Of a DNA stretch of 64,000 nt, positions 41,627 through 50,699 are shown piece after piece. Origin of the DNA: Pseudophaeobacter arcticus DSM 23566. Lineage in GTDB: Bacteria > Pseudomonadota > Alphaproteobacteria > Rhodobacterales > Rhodobacteraceae. A program made the translations under genes and the position numbers. The stretch covers positions 9,490-73,489 of the forward strand of contig NZ_KI421507.1 of NCBI RefSeq assembly GCF_000473205.1, read 5' to 3'. The stretch's first letter is position 1. The number at the start of each line of letters is the position of its first letter. The notes below the pieces were generated by a model that was not told the DNA's origin, made no database searches, and saw only the letters and a list, made by a program, of their open reading frames with translations.

Positions 41627-41916
41627 GTCTTCCGGTTTTCCGCGATGTGACTGGAGAGGGCACGGACGCAAGAGAAAATCTCTTCGTTGCGCTCATCATC
41701 GGAGCGCAGCTTGAAGCCATAGGTCTCGCTGATGGCAAAGGCGATTTCCAGGGCGTCGATGGAATCAAGCCCAAGGCCCTCACCAAACAGGGGAGCATCA
41801 AAATCAATTTCCGCAGCAGTCACGTCATCCAGAACCAAGGCGTTCACAATCAATTCAGCAACTTCAAGCTGCAGCTTTTTGAAATCGCTCTGATCCGCAA
41901 GTTGGGTTACTGACAT
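41623..41916 (-). CDS. Acyl carrier protein of the aryl-polyene cluster
   Basis: This 97-residue protein starts at the ATG giving MSVTQLADQ, behind GGAGC. The phosphopantetheine site is S52 in EGLGLDSIDALEIAFA. The C-terminal helix region is DDERNEEIFSCVRALSSHI. It carries the growing aryl polyene. Only one ACP is visible in this cluster, while characterised aryl-polyene clusters usually have two. It is the first gene of the ACP-COG4648-ligase unit. Confidence 0.9.
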   Translation of the reverse strand: MSVTQLADQSDFKKLQLEVAELIVNALVLDDVTAAEIDFDAPLFGEGLGLDSIDALEIAFAISETYGFKLRSDDERNEEIFSCVRALSSHIAENRKT

Positions 41917-42045
41917 GTCTGCTCCATTCTTTTGGCACTGCCCCGAAGCAGATTTCGCCATGGCCTGTTTGGCAGGAATTGACTATCCGCCGGGCGTCGC
42001 AAGGTCCAGCCAAAAATGGCGAGCTTTCTACTCTAGGCTCTGGAC

Positions 42046-42216
42046 TCATAGCCAGTAAATGACAAGTGCAGCGAGTGTGATGGCTGACAGGAAGACCTTC
42101 GGGCATCTGTCGTTTCGTGTTGCCACGCGCCGCCAATCTTTCAGCCTCCCGAACATGATCTCGATCCGGTTCCGGCGTTTGTAGCGGCCTGTCCTTCGGC
42201 AGAGTTTTTGGGTCCA
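42046..42216 (-). pseudogene. IS5-family transposase, C-terminal stub
   Basis: The last ~57 codons are intact: GRYKRRNRIEIMFGRLKDWR, then RVATRNDRCPKVFLSAITLA and a stop after ALVIYWL. The E in IEIMFGRLKDW is the final acidic residue of the DDE triad. The rest of the gene is absent, as the sequence changes near 42216. It marks the right flank of the polyene cluster. Confidence 0.8.
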
Positions 42217-42354
42217 AAGGTGGCCTAAACTAAGAGAGGGTTTGGCTCATCTGGTTGGTTTGATTACGCGGCGCGCTGTCCGGCGCTGCCACCGCGGCAA
42301 TGGCCTTGGTCGCCGTCATATCTGTTCTGCTACAAGGCACGTTCGCGAGGCTGG

Positions 42355-42849
42355 CTACGTTTCCGGTCGCGAGGGCATGCCTTCGTTTTCGGCAGCCTGG
42401 ATCGACGCATTTTCGCGCGCTCCTTGGTGCGCCGGCTTTGGGTCCGGCACATCCATGTCGGACTGGGGCGTCCGGAGCCCGGAATAGAGATTTCGCAGAT
42501 ATGCCTCGGAAACGCCGTCAGCCTTCATCACAAGACGCACCATCGGATCGGCCAGCATTTCCTCCAGAAAGAAGTCGGACAACGCTCTGCCCGTCAGCTT
42601 GTCCCTGGCGCGTGCGTGGTCGAGGTCGACAAGGGAAACGGTCAGGGCCCGCGCAAGCCCGGGATGCGATGTCCGGGGATGAAGCTTCACCAGGACGGAG
42701 GCTTTCCAGGCTGCGGGATCCTTTTGATCCGGGGGTGAAACCAACTCCGTTTCGATCTCGTACTCTCCCGCCGGGAGCGTCTCGGCAAAGCCTGGAACGG
42801 TGAACGGTCGGGAAAAGACCGCGATGGTCTTGCTTGTCATGTCTTCCAT
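42355..42849 (-). CDS. Unknown protein, 'PF-x-LPAG' family, long form
   Basis: The 164-residue protein starts at the ATG 9 bases after GGAGG. Residues 5-40 hold TIAVFSRPFTVPGFAETLPA and GEYEIETEL. The same layout recurs in the proteins at 45626-45940 and 51175-51345. The rest is charged and contains no motif I recognise. The C-terminus (IQAAENEGMPSRPET) is partly repeated in DNA near 44700. It lies in a run of minus-strand small genes (42355-45940). Confidence 0.7.
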   Translation of the reverse strand: MEDMTSKTIAVFSRPFTVPGFAETLPAGEYEIETELVSPPDQKDPAAWKASVLVKLHPRTSHPGLARALTVSLVDLDHARARDKLTGRALSDFFLEEMLADPMVRLVMKADGVSEAYLRNLYSGLRTPQSDMDVPDPKPAHQGARENASIQAAENEGMPSRPET

Positions 42850-42925
42850 CGGCGTATTCCTCCATGCGGCTGCTGCAAGTGGTCCGCGCCCCCTTTGAGG
42901 TAGGGGCGCGTGGCTCGTGCATCTC

Positions 42926-43063
42926 TCAAGATGTCTTGGTTTTCGCTGGTGCTTCCGTGTCGGCGGCCTTGGGCGCGTTCGCCTTGGCAGGTGCTTTTGA
43001 TGTTTTGGCAGGCTTCGGCTTCATTGCGGCCGCGGCCCTGGCGGTGAGGTCCTTGAAGGACAT
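42926..43063 (-). CDS. Small Lys/Ala/Pro-rich protein (45 aa)
   Basis: It starts at MSFKDLTARAAAAMKPKPAK, with an SD-like AAAGGAT upstream. The second half is a low-complexity K-A-P-T tail resembling histone-H1-like or nucleoid-associated tails. Many roseobacters and rhizobia encode such short basic proteins. The function is unknown. It is too short for confident family assignment but its codon pattern is coding-like. Confidence 0.6.
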   Translation of the reverse strand: MSFKDLTARAAAAMKPKPAKTSKAPAKANAPKAADTEAPAKTKTS

Positions 43064-43196
43064 GTTATCGATCCTTTGATTGGCCGACGCCAAATTCCTC
43101 GTCCGTGCCGGACCGGGATACTTTGCATCGGTATTAACTATATGGGGACTGGCGACCCGATTTACGATGGTGCACCGCAAAGGAAAACAAGGCCCG

Positions 43197-43700
43197 TCAG
43201 GCCAGTTCATCGGTCCAGACCTTGAACTCCCTCAAAGTGTTTTCCCCAAATGTCTGGGTCAAAGGCACATCGGCGGCATCGCGGCCGCGCGCGATCAGAA
43301 TTCTCGCAAATCTCGGTTTGTTGTTGCGCGGGTCGAACATGTGCCATTCACCAGCGAGAAAGACCTCAATCCATGCGGCGAAGTCTCCAGGCAGATGCGG
43401 GAGAGGCTCACCAATGTCGCTCAGATATCCGGTGCAGTAACGTGCCGGAATGTTCATGCAGCGACACAAGGCGATAGCGAGATGGGCAAAATCGCGGCAG
43501 ACGCCCTGTCGCTCAGCCATTGTTTGCGATGCAGAGCGCGTCGCATTCGCCTGCATGTAGTCGAAGCGGACATGCCCGTGCACGAAATCGCAGATCGCCT
43601 GAACGCGTGACCATCCGGGGTTCGTGGACTCGAAAAGACGCCACGCCTCCTCCGAAAGAAGGTCGGTATCGCAGTACCGGCTGCCCTGCAGGAACACCAA
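43197..43700 (-). CDS. Transglutaminase-like protein, N-terminally truncated
   Basis: About 167 codons include QGSRYCDTDLLSEEAW, ICDFVHGHVRFDYM and the catalytic-Cys segment MAERQGVCRDFAHLAIALC. GDFAAWIEVFLAGEWHMFDP follows; this variant lacks the usual H in 'DFHAW'. The first ~100 residues of a typical family member are missing because an in-frame stop lies upstream near 43775. Only GTG/TTG starts are available (43700). It may be a remnant. Intact relatives are predicted cysteine proteases or isopeptidases. Confidence 0.6.
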   Translation of the reverse strand: MVFLQGSRYCDTDLLSEEAWRLFESTNPGWSRVQAICDFVHGHVRFDYMQANATRSASQTMAERQGVCRDFAHLAIALCRCMNIPARYCTGYLSDIGEPLPHLPGDFAAWIEVFLAGEWHMFDPRNNKPRFARILIARGRDAADVPLTQTFGENTLREFKVWTDELA

Positions 43701-43775
43701 GGTCTCGAAAGGCAGATCCTGAACCGCGTGCTGACGCGCATGTCGGCAACACGGTGGCGCATCGTCTTGTCGCCT

Positions 43776-44558
43776 CTATCTTCCAAGGATGCATGTCCCA
43801 TCGGAGAGGTGGTAGCCTCGATTGCAACTCCACCGGTTTCCGGATCGGTCGAGATATGCGTTCAAAGGCAGATCGATAGCGACGCAGGCGCGGCCCAGCG
43901 GCTCGAATCCTCGATCACAGCGCCAGCCCGGTCCATAGGATGCTTGGTCGAGAAACGCGTTTTCAGGCAGGACAATGGCGTCGCACCGGTCGTCGATCTT
44001 GATGAACCCTCGCTCGCAAACCCAGGCAGCGCCATAGCTTGCGTTGGTCAGATATGCGTTCGCTGGCACGGCAATCGGCATGCAAGTCCGTGCGACGACC
44101 GCGTAGCCGCGATCGCAGGTCCATCCCGTCCCCGAGCTGTCTTCTGTCAGATAGGCATGCTCGGGCAAAACGATGGACAAACATCCGTCGCCTTCCTGCC
44201 GGTACCCGCGTTCGCATTGCCAATCATTGCCGTAGGACCGGAGGAAGGCATTGGCGGGCACACGGATCGAATTGCAGGAGGTTCCGTTCACCTCCTCATA
44301 CCCACGACCGCACTCCCAGCCTGTCCCATAGGAGCGCCCGGTCGGATAGGCATTCTCAGGGATATCGAGAGCCAGGCATTCGGCGCCCTCTACCCGGTAA
44401 CCGAGTTCGCAGATCCAGCCGCCACCATAGCTGCGCGCCTGAGCGTTTTGCGGCATCGGGCCGGAGCCATCCTGCGCAAGAACGGAGAAGGCAAAAGACG
44501 CGATCACACCGGAAATGACTGCCGTTCTCGCGATCATCCTCGCGAGGGGATATCTCAT
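43776..44558 (-). CDS. Secreted protein with seven cysteine repeats
   Basis: This 260-residue protein starts at the ATG giving MRYPLARMIARTAVISGVIA; the in-frame extension to 44762 is unlikely. The signal peptide is cleaved after VLA (about residue 28). Seven tandem units of 27-34 residues follow. Each has the pattern N-A-[YF]-L-x(2-4)-S-Y-G-x-G-W-x-C-x-R-G-[YF]-x(6-8)-C-x(2)-I-x-[VL]-P. There are 14 cysteines in all, two per unit, presumably one disulfide each. There is no catalytic motif. The repeat looks EGF/sushi-like in rhythm but matches no domain I can name. It is probably a periplasmic or surface binding protein. Confidence 0.82.
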   Translation of the reverse strand: MRYPLARMIARTAVISGVIASFAFSVLAQDGSGPMPQNAQARSYGGGWICELGYRVEGAECLALDIPENAYPTGRSYGTGWECGRGYEEVNGTSCNSIRVPANAFLRSYGNDWQCERGYRQEGDGCLSIVLPEHAYLTEDSSGTGWTCDRGYAVVARTCMPIAVPANAYLTNASYGAAWVCERGFIKIDDRCDAIVLPENAFLDQASYGPGWRCDRGFEPLGRACVAIDLPLNAYLDRSGNRWSCNRGYHLSDGTCILGR

Positions 44559-44758
44559 CGCCGCTTGCTCCTTGGCGGACCAGAGGTCGCCGGTTTCCGC
44601 ACGAGTTTTCGATAGCCCAAGCGTGAGCGTTCCGGTCAGCCGTCGAGTGGGCGCGGGCGGTGGCGGGGAGCCCCTCGAGTTGGATCTCGATGGCATGCCT
44701 TCGTTCTCGGCCACCTGGATCGGGAAGTCCTGCTGGACGGTCGGGCGGGTGCTGCCGG

Positions 44759-44962
44759 TCATCGGAGGGACAACTTGTGCAAAGCCGCGGCCGCAAGAGC
44801 ATGTTCCTTCTGGAGGTAGTCGCCGCGGAACTTGCCATCGACCTGCACCTCCCAGATGCCGTTTCGTTCGCGTACCTGAACCCCACCCCGCTGCGCCGGT
44901 CGGCTCATTGAAAAATCCTGTCCCTCTCTGCTATTCGGCGGCAGGGGTTTGATGTCGGTCAT
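44759..44962 (-). CDS. Small DUF2188-like protein
   Basis: The 67-residue protein starts at the ATG behind GGAGCTGGAA. The second half, VQVRERNGIWEVQVDGKFRG then DYLQKEHALAAAALHK, has the 'W-x-V-x-x-x-G...A...A' beta-beta-helix pattern of DUF2188-type proteins. The frame is open further upstream to the in-frame TAA at 45032. The function is unknown. Confidence 0.6.
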   Translation of the reverse strand: MTDIKPLPPNSREGQDFSMSRPAQRGGVQVRERNGIWEVQVDGKFRGDYLQKEHALAAAALHKLSLR

Positions 44963-45031
44963 TTCCAGCTCCTTCGCATTGGGCGCGCGCGCTTCTCCGA
45001 GGAGCATCACGGCGCGAATGAATTCTTCCGC

Positions 45032-45215
45032 TTAATCGTCGGTTTCGCGATGGTCATGTTCATGCCGGGTCAATTCCATCGGCTCCACGAACCGTTCTCG
45101 CAGGTGATCGACGAAACGCGGCTCGGTACGGGCCATGTAGGCGATCAGGGCCTGCAAGATCCGTTCATGGGCCAGCACGCGCGGTTCGAGATCGGTCGGC
45201 TCCGAAGCCGGACAT
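45032..45215 (-). pseudogene. Remnant of a small protein gene with in-frame stop
   Basis: The reading LEPRVLAHERILQALIAYMA then RTEPRFVDHLRERFVEPMEL and TRHEHDHRETDD looks like real protein and ends at a TAA. The same frame continues as AEEFIRAVMLLGEARAPNAK, which also looks coding, so the TAA may be a nonsense change. The only ATG (45215) is in another frame, implying a second lesion near the start. I do not recognise the family. Confidence 0.45.
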
Positions 45216-45284
45216 GCAAGAGCTTTCGCTTGTGTCTGGCCTGCTGCGCCCCCCCCAAAACGAGGTCGGTTTGCTTTGTCTCGT

Positions 45285-45629
45285 TCAGAGTTCGAGTTCC
45301 GCGAGACAGGCCTGCGCGATGTCGCGGTTCGGGGCATCGGTTCCAGGCATGGTCGACCAGCCCGCCGCCATGAGCGCGTCGCGCCTCTGGTAGGTTGAGG
45401 TTGCCCGGATCGTTGCAAGCTTGTCCGCCCGAGCCGGGTCTGACCGCGCCATGTCGAGGCAGACGGGCACCATGGAGGCGACAACATCGCCGCGGGACAT
45501 CGCCATCGCCCTGTCATTCGCGGTGCTGCCGGTCACCCAGCCGCCCCACGAAAATCCGACGACGCCGACGAAGACAGCGCCGATCACGGCACCATAGATA
45601 CCGGGTTTAAGCCATTCGGGAGTATTCAT
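45285..45629 (-). CDS. Small membrane-anchored protein (114 aa)
   Basis: MNTPEWLKPGIYGAVIGAVF then VGVVGFSWGGWVTGSTA forms one membrane segment (about 10-32). A soluble region follows with a conserved-looking MVPVCLDMARSDP, TYQRRDALMAAGWSTMPG and terminal C. Proteins of this layout recur in Rhodobacteraceae and rhizobia as uncharacterised small membrane proteins. The start overlaps the preceding stop by 4 bp. Confidence 0.7.
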   Translation of the reverse strand: MNTPEWLKPGIYGAVIGAVFVGVVGFSWGGWVTGSTANDRAMAMSRGDVVASMVPVCLDMARSDPARADKLATIRATSTYQRRDALMAAGWSTMPGTDAPNRDIAQACLAELEL

Positions 45630-45940
45630 TTCAAGTCCTCCTGCGGGGAAAGCGCCGCATCGCTGTGATTGTTCGTTTTGATTGTGGCCGCATCCCGGCT
45701 CAGCGCCTCTTTCAGGTCTTTTTCAAAAATGACCCTCAACTCGGAACGTCCCGCATGACCGCCCCTACCGCGCACTGTCAGGTAGGTCGCCGTTCGTCGG
45801 TAAGCCTCGAAGCTCAGCCCCTGGAGAAGCTCCTCTTCGACGAGAACTTCATAGTCACCCGCAGGCAAATCGCCCGGGTAACCCGACAAGGTGAACGGGT
45901 TTGAAAACGTCACCGTCGATCTGCTCGACCGCATGGTCAT
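45626..45940 (-). CDS. Unknown protein, 'PF-x-LPAG' family, short form
   Basis: In this 104-residue protein the N-terminal core STVTFSNPFTLSGYPGDLPA then GDYEVLVEEELLQGL is the best-preserved example of the motif shared with 42355-42849 and 51175-51345. The C-terminal half is charged, with HAGRSELRVIFEKDLKEALS. No enzyme motif is visible. It leads the minus-strand run of small genes. Confidence 0.7.
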   Translation of the reverse strand: MTMRSSRSTVTFSNPFTLSGYPGDLPAGDYEVLVEEELLQGLSFEAYRRTATYLTVRGRGGHAGRSELRVIFEKDLKEALSRDAATIKTNNHSDAALSPQEDLK

Positions 45941-46212
45941 CTTTGCTCTCCGCGATGTTGGCAGGTCCGTCGCTCATCACTGTCGACGGTCCCTTGGAGT
46001 GCGGGCCTGACCAGTCGAACGATTAATTCTCTTGTACCTCGTGATCGTTAGTCTGGCGCTGACACATGTTAGTCCCCGGCGCCGAAACAGCTGCGACCTT
46101 CCCGGGCGCAGTCGTCCGCACTGACCTGTGTAAGGGCGACGAGACCGACCTGCGCGTATCCTTTGGGAAACAGGGGCGATCTGCGTTCCTGCAATCAAGG
46201 AACGGAACGACG

Positions 46213-46638
46213 ATGACCGCACCCAATGTCCTTAACCCGCACCCGCCCGAGTTTGATCGGTTTCTCCATGCGTCGGTCGGCGAGGATCGAAACGGATATG
46301 TCGTGACGGTCCTCTCCACGCTCGCGCGGCTCGGCTTCGATCCATGGAAAGAAACCGCTGAGCTGGTCGCGCTGGGGCGCGATGCTGCGCGATCACGGTT
46401 GGGAAAGCTGCTTGCTCGATTTCCGGATGTTCCCACGCTTGCAAGCGATCACGGCAAGGTCGCACATGAGCTTAGCCAGCTGCTTCCCGAAGGCCGGGCG
46501 TCAGGCAGCCCAAAGCGGGCTGCCTCGACGGTGGCCGTTGGTCGTCCGGGCAAAAACGGCGCGATCTGGGCTGCACTCGCGATCATCTTTGTGCTGTTTC
46601 AGATGTTCATGGTTGGCAGGCCGGGGTCAGGCGAATGA
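46213..46638 (+). CDS. Unknown protein with C-terminal membrane anchor
   Basis: The 141-residue protein starts at an ATG preceded by GGAACGGAACG. A helical cytoplasmic domain (HPPEFDRFLHASVGEDRNGY, then VVTVLSTLARLGFDPWKETA) precedes a C-terminal hydrophobic tail (IWAALAIIFVLFQMFMVG, about 117-136), giving a tail-anchored topology. I recognise no family. Its stop overlaps the next start (ATGA). Confidence 0.65.
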   Translation: MTAPNVLNPHPPEFDRFLHASVGEDRNGYVVTVLSTLARLGFDPWKETAELVALGRDAARSRLGKLLARFPDVPTLASDHGKVAHELSQLLPEGRASGSPKRAASTVAVGRPGKNGAIWAALAIIFVLFQMFMVGRPGSGE

Positions 46639-47042
46639 CCGTTTCCACTCAGACATCGACGCCAATGGGTCATTCTGCGCACAAGACCGGGACGCTATCG
46701 CCGCGCGAACAGAGCGTTCTCTGGGACATGGAGGAACATTTCTGGACCAGTGGCGCGGACCACGCGCGGGCGACAACAGCAGACAACGCCGTGATGATTT
46801 TCCCTTATCCGCCCGGCATCCTCCAGGGTGACCAGATCTGGACCCATCTAAAGCAGAGCACCGGCTGGCGCTCCGTCGTCACGTCCGCATCACGCCGACC
46901 GATCCCGACAAGATGCTCCACGACCATCGCTTCGTCCCTTGACGCCGCCCAGAGTATGGCGGTCGCCAAGCGTGGGCTCGACGCCTGTGAAGTCGGGCTT
47001 TGGACCTGTCACGCTTTCGTGCCGCTCCACGTGCTCGTTTAA
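46635..47042 (+). CDS. DUF4440/NTF2-like protein, probably frameshifted at the C-terminus
   Basis: Residues about 20-75 (TLSPREQSVLWDMEEHFWTS, GADHARATTADNAVMIFPYP, PGILQGDQIW) match DUF4440-type SnoaL-like proteins. After SVVTSA the expected family sequence is replaced by low-quality sequence, and the downstream half reads better in another frame. The frame ends at the left edge of the IS3 element (4-bp overlap with its orfB stop). It is therefore likely broken by a frameshift and/or the insertion. Confidence 0.5.
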   Translation: MTVSTQTSTPMGHSAHKTGTLSPREQSVLWDMEEHFWTSGADHARATTADNAVMIFPYPPGILQGDQIWTHLKQSTGWRSVVTSASRRPIPTRCSTTIASSLDAAQSMAVAKRGLDACEVGLWTCHAFVPLHVLV

Positions 47043-47938
47043 GCCACCTTTCGTTCGAAGGCGACAGGGCTTTTCCAGCCCAGTGCTGAATGGCGGCGGC
47101 GCGGATTGTAGAAGCCGTTGATGTATTCGAAGATCGCCATCTCGGCCTGCCGCCGTGTTTCCCATGAATGCCGCCAAATCAGTTCGGCCTTGATGGTTTT
47201 GAAGAACGTCTCGACTGCAGCGTTATCGTAGCAATTGCCTTTGCCACTCATGGACACTTTGAAGCCGTGCTGTCGCAAGATCTGTCGATAGTCGTGCGAA
47301 CAATATTGCGATCCGCGATCCGTGTGATGGATGCAGCCCTTCGGCGGCCCCCGGAAGGCTATTGCCATGTTCAACGCACGGATCGCCAGGTCCCGCTTCA
47401 TCCTGTTACTCACCGCCCAGCCGATCACGCGCCTTGAATGCAGATCCAGTATCACAGCGAGATACAACCAACCTTCACGCGTCCAGATATAGCTGATGTC
47501 CATTGCCCGGCAGGGTATTTCCGTAGGAAATGTCCCGAGAGGGGCCGCCCACTTCTGGTTTGGCCCATCAGCGTTGAAGTCCCGGTCCAACAGGTTCGGC
47601 GCGATGTTGAACTTATGATTGCTGTCTGTAGTCACCTTGTGTTTGCGCGTTCTGATGACCGATATGCCGTTCTGGCGCATCAAGCGACCCACGCGACGAT
47701 GACCAATAACCAGTCCGATCTCTTTCAATTCCTCAGTCATGCGCGGCCTGCCATAACTGCCAAGGCTGAGACGGGATTGTTCTTTGATATGCGCCAGCGT
47801 GACCAGGTCGGACCGTTGTCTGCGGCTGGCAGGGCGACTGCGGAATGCCCGCAACCCACGTGAACTGACCCCCATGACACCGCACATCCGGCCGATAGAG
47901 AACGCAGATCGGTGTTCCTCAATGAACCTAAACCTCAC
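47039..47938 (-). CDS. IS3-family transposase, OrfB (DDE integrase domain)
   Basis: This 299-residue protein has an N-terminal HTH_21 region (RFIEEHRSAFSIGRMCGVMG), then an rve integrase domain. The first acidic residue is in MDISYIWTREGWLYLAVI, the second Asp in IHHTDRGSQYCS and the Glu in NAAVETFFKTIKAEL. Just before the first Asp the sequence has an extra ~14 residues (PLGTFPTEIPCRAM) where relatives go straight from 'WAG' to 'DISY'. OrfB overlaps OrfA by 4 bp, the usual site of programmed -1 frameshifting in IS3. Confidence 0.9.
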   Translation of the reverse strand: MRFRFIEEHRSAFSIGRMCGVMGVSSRGLRAFRSRPASRRQRSDLVTLAHIKEQSRLSLGSYGRPRMTEELKEIGLVIGHRRVGRLMRQNGISVIRTRKHKVTTDSNHKFNIAPNLLDRDFNADGPNQKWAAPLGTFPTEIPCRAMDISYIWTREGWLYLAVILDLHSRRVIGWAVSNRMKRDLAIRALNMAIAFRGPPKGCIHHTDRGSQYCSHDYRQILRQHGFKVSMSGKGNCYDNAAVETFFKTIKAELIWRHSWETRRQAEMAIFEYINGFYNPRRRHSALGWKSPVAFERKVA

Positions 47939-48210
47939 GGCTTTTGGCTCGCGAAGAACACCGTGGCCTTTTTTAAGATTTCCCGCTCCTCCTTGAGAAT
48001 GCGGTTCTCGCGCCGAAGCCGGTCATTCTCTTGGGCGAGGCCTAAATCCTCTTTCGTCACCACACCCGTGTCTCTGTATGCCGTGATCCATTTGTTCAGC
48101 GTCGACATGCCCACACCTAGGTCATCAGCTACCTGATTGCGCGTTAGCCCACTGGTCAGTGCTATCCGCACCGCATCCTGGCGAAATTCGTCCGTCCGTT
48201 TCAGTCCCAT
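47935..48210 (-). CDS. IS3-family transposase, OrfA (helix-turn-helix)
   Basis: This 91-residue protein has MGLKRTDEFRQDAVRIALTS then TRNQVADDLGVGMSTLNKWI (HTH) and a leucine-zipper-like tail (ENDRLRRENRILKEEREILK). It binds the IS ends and is fused to OrfB by frameshifting to make the active transposase. An 18-bp leader precedes the element end near 48240. Confidence 0.9.
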   Translation of the reverse strand: MGLKRTDEFRQDAVRIALTSGLTRNQVADDLGVGMSTLNKWITAYRDTGVVTKEDLGLAQENDRLRRENRILKEEREILKKATVFFASQKP

Positions 48211-48380
48211 AGTTCATCTCCTTTGTTGCAGTAAATGCTATCAAAGGAGCGGCATCAAACCGCGACAGGTCCACTTCGACGACCTGCGGGAGGATTTATG
48301 GATATCTGTTGATTGGAAGCCGGAAGATATTCTTTGAGACGCTATTGTAGAACCCCTGCTGAGCCATCACATAGATGACA

Positions 48381-48407
48381 TTGGCACTCCGGTATGGCGA
48401 GTGCCAG
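48381..48407. promoter_or_regulatory. CIRCE element (HrcA operator) upstream of groES
   Basis: TTGGCACTC, nine bases, then GAGTGCCAG is an exact 9-N9-9 inverted repeat differing by one symmetrical pair from the CIRCE consensus (TTAGCACTC-N9-GAGTGCTAA). It is 55 bp upstream of groES. HrcA repression of this operon under non-stress conditions follows from established knowledge of the element. Confidence 0.9.
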
Positions 48408-48461
48408 TGCACCTTCGAACATCGCCATGCTCCCTTGGACATCCGAAGAAGGAGCACTTAA

Positions 48462-48749
48462 TTGACGTTCACTCCACTCCACGACCGGGTTCTCGTCCGC
48501 CGCATTGAAGGCGACGCGAAGACCTCAGGCGGGCTTATCATCCCCGACACCGCAAAAGAGAAGCCGCAGGAAGGCGAGATCGTCGCGACCGGCGCCGGCG
48601 CCATGGACGAGGATGGCGAACGCATCGCCATGGACGTCAAGGCGGGCGACCAGATCCTGTTCGGAAAATGGTCGGGAACCGAAATCAAGCTCGACGGCGA
48701 AACCCTCATGATCATGAAGGAGAGCGACATTCTCGGCGTCATGACCTGA
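48462..48749 (+). CDS. groES: Co-chaperonin GroES
   Basis: This 95-residue protein starts at a TTG behind GAAGGAG, giving [20 protein letters not shown]. The mobile loop [20 protein letters not shown] and the C-terminal [11 protein letters not shown] are conserved. A seven-fold GroES ring caps GroEL. The TTG start may lower its translation relative to groEL. A CIRCE element lies 55 bp upstream. Confidence 0.95.
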   Translation: MTFTPLHDRVLVRRIEGDAKTSGGLIIPDTAKEKPQEGEIVATGAGAMDEDGERIAMDVKAGDQILFGKWSGTEIKLDGETLMIMKESDILGVMT

Positions 48750-48793
48750 CCCCGACAGCGACGCCGTAATTTCATTCTCAGGAGCACCCAATC

Positions 48794-50431
<1,638 letters not shown>

Positions 50432-50539
50432 GCGCCCACGTCTATTGGGCAGGGCCCTTGGGGCGCCAAATCGCAATCTGACAAAGACCAAAGACGAGAA
50501 CAGCATCAGAAACAGCAATCTGGATCAGGAGGATCTGAC

Positions 50540-50674
50540 GTGTCAAAAGGTGACAAGAAGCGCGGGAATAAAGAAGCGAAGAAACCCAAAAAGGTGAAGG
50601 AAAAGGTCGTTGTGACAGCTGATTTTACCAAGGGTAAAACCTTGACCAATCTGGGCGAGCACAAGAAGAAATAG
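50540..50674 (+). CDS. Small Lys-rich protein (44 aa)
   Basis: The GTG start follows AGGAGG by 7 bases, giving MSKGDKKRGNKEAKKPKKVK. The tail VVVTADFTKGKTLTNLGEHK is less basic. More than a third of residues are Lys. Similar short basic proteins are common in alpha- and betaproteobacteria near stress genes. The function is unknown; nucleic-acid binding is a guess. Confidence 0.65.
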   Translation: MSKGDKKRGNKEAKKPKKVKEKVVVTADFTKGKTLTNLGEHKKK

Positions 50675-50699
50675 GTGTGGCCGAAGCCTATTTTGAGAC

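Noticed and set aside
46001..46212. General-stress sigma (EcfG-type) promoter for the small-gene runs
   Set aside because: No convincing GGAAC-N16-18-CGTT arrangement was found by eye in the gap between the divergent units.
48381..48407. CIRCE as part of the IS3 element end
   Set aside because: It lies about 140 bp outside the IS3 end and has the exact 9-N9-9 geometry expected for HrcA in front of groES.
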